Shown here one piece after another: positions 58,067 through 64,000 of a stretch of DNA of 64,000 nt. The notes below the pieces were generated by a model. It did no database searches, had not been told where the DNA came from, and saw nothing but the letters and a program-made list of their open reading frames with translations. Both the position numbers and the translations under genes were made by a program. Origin of the DNA: Stromatinia cepivora. Taxonomy: Eukaryota > Ascomycota > Leotiomycetes > Helotiales > Sclerotiniaceae. The stretch's first letter is position 1. Each line of letters opens with the position of its first letter. The stretch spans positions 806,001-870,000 of the forward strand of contig RCTD01000028.1 of NCBI GenBank assembly GCA_014898415.1, written 5' to 3'.

Positions 58067-61000
58067 CGATGTTGAAAAATAATGAAATTAATTAAAGATG
58101 GGGAAATGGTGAAGAAAAATAAACTCGGACGGGGGATCGACGTTGTATACATCATTTTCTAAAATTGTGGATAATCGGCATCATACAATCACACTTTAGA
58201 ATGCACACGCGGAATTGTGGATTGATAACCATGGAATTGGTATGTTCCTGTCCTAGTAATGATTAAGTAATAAGTACGGATAAAAGATGCCGCTCTTCAT
58301 CATCATTATTACTGTTTTGGCCTCTAATTCCGTTAGCTAAAATATTGTTGGCCAATTATGAAAACTATCTTCGACTCGGCGAATAATTTCCAAATTCCGA
58401 TTAGAAATATTTCTGTGGTTTCTTTTTTCCATGATTATAAATTATTAACCCTATGATGTCTTTTTAGGACAATTTTTGACATATGCGTGATTTTTAAGGT
58501 TCAAATCCTTCACCCCTCACACAAGGGCTTGATAGAACGAAGTAAGGTCACCAGGCCAGAGCTTCGGCATTCATCATTGGCCCCTTTTAGGTCATATAAG
58601 CGAAGTACGAGTTAGCATTGGACATAACGAACTTATTTCCTTTTTATCTCCTTGTTATATCCGCCTATTCTTTATTGATCATATTCTCTCAGGCATGCTG
58701 TTCTGGTATGTGAACCTCAAAAATACCCATTTAAGTCTATACTACTCAATTAAAAACAGAAAAAAATGTCACTGAAGGTCGTATAAGAGCGACCTCGCCA
58801 TCTTGATAGATATTTAGAACCAAGGTTGTGGTTAACAAAAATCCTACCGCTTCTATCCAATTCACCGGCAGGATGTTACCCTCCATTCTACAGCTGACAA
58901 ATCCGACATTGAGTGACTTCGGCTCCGACAAGTACAAATACCCGATTCCCCATAGCCGACAATTCACTGCTTGCAATCAAGTACGTAAACTTTGCCTGAA
59001 TTCGGATCGTGGCCAGCTCAAGCCCAATCTAGTGACCACAAATATATTTCCATCTTACAGAGAAGGGTCAATACGTTCTCACAGTGATGGTGTTGGGGGA
59101 ATCGTGTCATTTGGGCAAGTATAAATCTATGCCAGTTAGGAGGCATTCTTGAATATATCTCGGCGGAAGTGAATCGGAGAGACGATATTAGTCCCTGCAT
59201 TGGAGTTAATTCGAATTAAGAGTATCCAGCGTCGTAGATAAACTAGACTATGAACAGAATTTGAGCAGGCATTTTTGGACAAGTATCTTTAATGCGCCGT
59301 CTGATATGGAGAAATTTGGAGCATATGACTGGCAAGTTCCAGCGCGCATAGTATAATTGTCCAGATAATCTGAGTAATTGGGAATAATCAAATTGATTAG
59401 GTAAGTAAAGATCATTCTCTTATACAAAGAATAGTAGACACCATTTTGAAACCCGTGTAAGGTAAAAGTCGGTAAAGGTCTCTCTTACCTGACTTTATAA
59501 GTGTACTTCGGAGCCGAATTTCACTAAGTGAAGAGTGACAGAAAGTGCAACGACCTCATGCTCACTGTAAGAAAGATTACCATCAATTCTAAAAGTAACC
59601 GTCTCTTTCATACAAATCAAGGAAAACAATACTCAGACCTACTCACAGATTCTTGAAAGACTTTGTTACCAAGAGCGCGACTGCGAACTTCCACATTGAG
59701 AGCATGAGTATCCATTGGATAAGCATCAAATTGCTTATAGATATCGAAACTTCAACAATCGATACTGCAACAATCTGCCAAGCTCATCACTCAACTTGAT
59801 GAATGTGATGTCCAACACATCGAGACGCCACATTCTCCATCTACGAGGCTTCCCCCGAATAAACTTTTGGGACTATGCAAACAACAGACCAGAGACAGAG
59901 ATGATACGAATACGAGTATTTGATGACTTGGGAAGTGTTGCAGGGAGACATATTCTTTACTATCTATCGTTTATTTCAGCGCAGACCTTTAAGATTGGAA
60001 AATTGTCTTCATGAGAGGAATGGCTGGCGCCTCCCGATTTGCAAAGACATGCGTGTTCTGATATCCATTCCTTTCCGCACTACGAAGCAAGTAGCTCATA
60101 TGCCGGGATTTTTAATCTGTTAGAATTCTCAACTCCTTCAGGAATAAGTCTTTTTTTTAGAACATCAGTTACAAAGTCTAAATTATACGACAGTTCATTA
60201 AAAGAGAAGATGGTATGGGAGGGGGGAAAGCTCAAAAAAGAAAAAAGAGTTATTTTTGAGTATCGGGAGTTGCTTTAACATGCGAAATTTCCTTAGAACC
60301 TCGCAATTGCACGAGAATATGAAGTCATCGTCTACTTTGTTTGCAACCCCGCATGAACTTGTCAGGCATAAACTTCTTGTTAGAATGTATCTTGTGATAA
60401 ACAAGCGACCACTGTTGGACTGCGTGTATTGAGGTTATAGTCTGAGAACAAACGAATGTGAAAATAAAGTTGCCGCCGTGAGCCCGAGCCCGAGCCTGTC
60501 TTGATGCATTTTTGCATTTACCGAATACAGTATTGATATTGTATGTCGCATCATGGAAACATTCATCCACTCGAACTATTACACCAGAAACACTCACTCT
60601 CTTTTCTTCAACCTGCTACAACCGTGAATCATCACTCACCCTCTCCTATCTCATCGCGTAGTTCAGCAACAATATAGGTGCTCAAGCAGCGCATATGTAT
60701 TTCCATTATTTTAATCGCCCCCGATTTCTACTTCTAAGCGTGCAAGAAGTCATCCACCGTTGTTCATTATTCTCTTACCATAGATGAAAGCAATAATGGA
60801 TATAAGCATAATGCAAGAGCACTCCCAAACGCTCAATCATCCACGGGCCATAAAATTACAACTTATCAGCGAAATACCTCCCTGTCATAATGATGAATGT
60901 TTTCAAAACCCCACAGAATTAAAAAGACAAGGACCGCTTTGAAAGCGTGTAGCGCGTCAAAGCTTTACCTTCATATATCCCCCTACCAAATCGCATCCAC

Positions 61001-62601
61001 CAAATTATCTAGCATGCGCAGAGAAAAAGATATCCGAACTATACCGACCTCCCGATTCATTGGAAAACATATTCGAGTCAAATACCTCTATAAATCAGTC
61101 GCTTTTGAAAAGTTGTACTAACATGCAAGCTCCATAAATTGGCATTGAAAGAGGTTAGATGATCAATATTTGGTATAACTTCTGTGAGAGCGTGAGGATA
61201 GCTCTTGGAGAAGAAGAGCTTCTCAATTGCGATTCTATACACAGAGAAATGACGCTGTGCATTTACCGGAGGTTCAATTATATATACCGAATCAAAATTT
61301 CCGGGCTCCGGCTAGGGTCCGTCTGGAGTATATAGACAGTAGCGCTTATATATCGTTTCTGTATGACAATTATCGAGTAATTCATTCCAACTAGAAAATT
61401 AAACTTCCTTCAGGGAAGACTTGGAAGCTGAATGTCATATATCCACAACACGTACTCTTTCAAGTCAATAGAAAATGAAATCATCTCAAGATAACCTATC
61501 ACCCCATTTCATTCTTCTGCCTCCCTTTTCTTCCGTTCCCCTCTCCTCTCCTCCATCTCACATAAAATTCGCGGTAGGTAAAATCCTCGCAAAAGAAGCA
61601 TACCTAGATAAATTCTATAACCATCATCACCGCAAATCCGTAAATAAGAACAACAATAGAAAATTTTCGTTCTAGAAATCCGGTATGGAATATACAACAA
61701 AACAAATCCACAATACCTCCACAAACTACATCTCTCCCCAAATCATTCAACACATCCCAACCCACCAATTTGTAGATCCATAATATCCATAACTCGAGTA
61801 CTATAATCTATAAAAAGGTAAAGTAAGATCATGAAAGAAATATGAATCCCACCAAGAAGATTTTTCTTTCTCCCATCTCTTCATCCGTCCACTCAGCGCT
61901 CGCGATGCCTCCCTCCCTCCCTCCATATTAACTACCATACTAATCATATATATGGTAAAAACAAATTCCTGTGTTATAAATGAAGGATTTTATTTAAAAT
62001 TCTGAGATATTTTGTACTGTACGATAGATAAGCAAAAAAGTAGATTGATTCAATGGTACTGGCATTGACACTAGCACCGACGACATCCCCAAGTCTCTAC
62101 CATGGAATCTGAACTACCAAGTGACTTCTCGTACAGAAAGCCAACCTACCCATGCAGTAGAGAAAAGTAAAATAAAATCAAGTTCAGAAATGCCTCAACA
62201 CAAATAGGAAAGTAATACTCAATGAAAGTACGTTAAGTATTTTGCAATTGCATCACATTTCGTCACATCACAACACATCCAGTATATCAAACTCATTCAT
62301 CCCCTCATTTCCTCACTCACCATACCTACCCACCTTCCTCCCTGCCCATACCTACCTATACCTACATACCTAACCACCCACCTACCTACATCCCAAGTTC
62401 TCCAAATATTACCACACCCAGAATCACAAATCCAAATCCAAACCCAAATCCAAATAAAAACTATCAAACCTCAACTTCTTCTCTTCTCTTTTCCTTTTTA
62501 CTTTTCCTTTCCTCTTTTCCCATCAAATATCCGACTTTGATTCCAACCCCCATCTCGATTCCGATACTATATAATTAATTAATTACATACCTAATACACG
62601 T

Positions 62602-62638
62602 CCGTCCATCCATCCATCCATCCATCCATCCATCCATC
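62602..62638. repeat. Tetranucleotide microsatellite (CCAT)n
   Basis: About nine tandem CCAT units in a C/A-rich intergenic stretch, with one CCGT at the left edge. Confidence 0.9.
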
Positions 62639-62984
62639 AAACCTACTACCTACTATCCAGATACACATAAATCCACATACACCAACCAATCCGCAGAAAT
62701 CCCCCCCCCCCAAACAACAAAAACCACATACTTATTCCCTCCCGAGCACCCATCTCCCAACTCCCATATCTCGACATCTCGCCCCCAAAGACAAAGACAA
62801 CGCTTCCAACTTTATTTCATCTCATCACATCACATCACCAACCTAACCTTACTTTACTCTACCCTACCAAGAAAAATCAAAATCAAGATCGATCGAGGAC
62901 ACAAGCATACACATACACATACACAAACACATCCGCACATCCCACACATCCAATCAAACCCCCCCTTCCCCCCCAAAATAATTC

Positions 62985-63040
62985 CATACATCGACTCCTC
63001 ACCCATACATCGACTCCTCACCCATACATCAACTCCCCAC
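62985..63040. repeat. 20-bp tandem repeat, about 2.7 copies
   Basis: Unit CCATACATCGACTCCTCACC, the third copy slightly diverged (ATCAACTCCCC). Confidence 0.8.
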
Positions 63041-63289
63041 CACCCACCCACCAACCAACTAACCAACCACATCCCAAATAATCTCAACGCACAAGCAAGC
63101 AAAGCCAGGATCCAAACCAGAACTCAACTCTCAAAACTCAAGCGCCCCAGCCCCGCCAGCCCACCGAACCCTACCATCCCATAATCCCATCCCATCCCAA
63201 AAATAAGCGCGGTAGTGCCGCCAAGGCTTATCTATATCTTAAAAATTCATGCGCAAAGAAGTAGTGTAGTGCACAAATAATGTAACTCG

Positions 63290-63455
63290 TGTTGGAAATG
63301 AGGCCATCATAGGATTAGAATTGAGGTCACAAGACCACAATGGTGCACAAACCATATTTGGGGATAATCTCAATTCTACTCCTATTAGAATTATAGATCC
63401 TTAGTTCAATCTATATAGTTAACAATACTATTATTTCCTGTACCAAAAGTTAATA
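63290..63455 (+). repeat. 5' LTR of the window-edge Copia element (166 bp)
   Basis: Begins TGTTGGAAATGAGGCCATCA and ends AAAAGTTAATA, where the Copia-2 3' LTR has the intact AAAAGTTAACA terminus. Confidence 0.9.
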
Positions 63456-63466
63456 GGTTATGAGCC
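63456..63466 (+). promoter_or_regulatory. Primer binding site, anticodon half of initiator tRNA-Met
   Basis: GGTTATGAGCC is complementary to the anticodon stem-loop (GGCUCAUAACC) of initiator tRNA-Met. This is the half-tRNA priming mode known for Ty5 and Drosophila copia. It abuts the LTR exactly and fixes the plus orientation. Confidence 0.8.
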
Positions 63467-64000
63467 TGGTTGTATAGTAGTGATTAGAAAGCAAAGCAAA
63501 TCGAGAAAGGATTAGTATAGCTAGTAGGGGTGGAACAGAGTGAAAATCAGAGTTTTCATATAGTGCTATTGAAGTAGAGTTGAAATACGATAATACAGTT
63601 TATAATTCACAACATCATAGGCCAGAACGGAGAGCAGTCTGTATAATGCCGATATAGAATTATAGCAGAGGCGAAGAGCAAGTTCGTATAGCTACAAGAA
63701 AATATATTATAATATGATCTTACGAATTCTTTTATTGTTTTATTTTTATATTTCTTTATTATTTTGAATTTATTTGCTGTATACTTTTTTAAGATTGTCT
63801 TAAAAATCTGAAGACTATCTTTGATACCCATTAAATAGTAAGAAACCTTTACAATATCGGAATCAAACAATCCTTCGAAGTTCGATCAAAATAATTATGA
63901 ATGATGATTCAGATAAATGAAGATACAATTGAAAGGGAAAGAATAGTTTTATACAATTGATCAAATATTAGACGAATATACACAGATTGCAGGATCCAAT

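Larger units (their letters stand above)
58067..63289. other. Gene-poor 5.2-kb region ending in C/A-rich leader-like DNA
   Basis: 58067-62000 has moderate AT content and only short unconvincing frames. 62240-63240 is strongly C/A-rich on the plus strand with simple repeats, a C-run at 62701 and a 20-bp repeat near 62988. This style resembles the 5' leader of an active gene. If so, the gene lies beyond the Copia insertion at 63290, outside the window. Confidence 0.45.
63290..64000 (+). mobile_element. 5' part of a younger Copia-2-family retrotransposon (continues beyond window)
   Basis: Starts with a 166-bp LTR (63290-63455), identical in length and collinear with both Copia-2 LTRs but far less AT-shifted. 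The primer site GGTTATGAGCC (63456-63466) follows directly. A ~450-nt leader then precedes the gag start near 63919, where the frame reads MKIQLKGKE, TAG, then FYTIDQILDEYTQIAGS to the window edge. The same position in Copia-2 is a TGG (W), so the stop here is a single change, and this copy is probably also defective. The 3' LTR and TSD are outside the window, so element length cannot be judged. Confidence 0.85.

Noticed and set aside
59715..60014. 99-codon plus-strand frame
   Set aside because: No homology I recognise, no splice partner and no coding bias beyond chance in a 5-kb gene-poor region.
62854..63102. Minus-strand frame rich in Cys, Val and Trp
   Set aside because: Product of C/A simple repeats read in reverse (ACACAT gives repeated CVCV); no gene character.

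Overview
This window is eukaryotic, from a filamentous ascomycete. Genes have short GT-AG introns (about 49-62 bp) with CTAAC-like branch points. Recognisable products are PI synthase, ATP synthase subunit g, L-arabinitol dehydrogenase, a dienelactone-hydrolase-family enzyme, a 2-hydroxyacid dehydrogenase and an MFS transporter. The C/A-rich low-complexity intergenic DNA and the extreme AT-rich transposon block, whose repeat copies differ mostly by C-to-T and G-to-A changes (RIP-like), fit a leotiomycete such as a Sclerotiniaceae (Botrytis/Sclerotinia/Monilinia) species. That genus-level placement is inference.

Left arm (1-20.4 kb) is mainly ordinary gene space: a partial unknown gene (minus), PIS1 (minus) divergent from a six-exon dienelactone hydrolase-like gene (plus), a 1152-residue disordered protein (minus), ATP20 (minus), L-arabinitol 4-dehydrogenase (minus) divergent from a D-2-hydroxyacid dehydrogenase (plus). 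From about 16.7 kb coding-like sequence becomes broken; a gene at 17.7-19.2 kb carries two in-frame stops.

Middle (20.47-40.49 kb) is one matryoshka of transposons. I could resolve it by ends, equal-length LTR pairs and target-site duplications (TSDs). A ~1.4 kb Tc1/mariner-like element (minus) is split by a Copia element (Copia-1, plus, 310-bp LTRs, TSD AGTTC). Copia-1 is split by a gag-only 1.68-kb LTR element (A1, TSD AGGGT) and by a second Copia element (Copia-2, minus, 166-bp LTRs, TSD CAGAA). Copia-2 contains another gag-only element (A2, TSD CTTTC) and an LTR element packed with tandem repeats (B, 190-bp LTRs, TSD ATATC). All are heavily mutated and none encodes an intact protein.

Right arm (40.5-64 kb) is gene-poor. 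It holds two members of a TIR element family (TGTTMCGGG ends, 4-bp TSD), an 18-bp tandem repeat, a CLN3/battenin-like gene fragment, a ~685-residue gene broken by a frameshift and a stop, a small two-exon gene, a frameshifted lysine/arginine-rich-tailed gene, a tentative three-exon small gene and an intact 581-residue MFS transporter. The window ends inside the 5' part of a younger Copia-2-family element (plus) that has its LTR, an initiator-tRNA-Met half-tRNA primer binding site and the start of gag.

The genes shown are independent housekeeping or metabolic genes with no evident shared pathway. The striking content is the nested mobile-element stack and the decayed genes on both sides of it.
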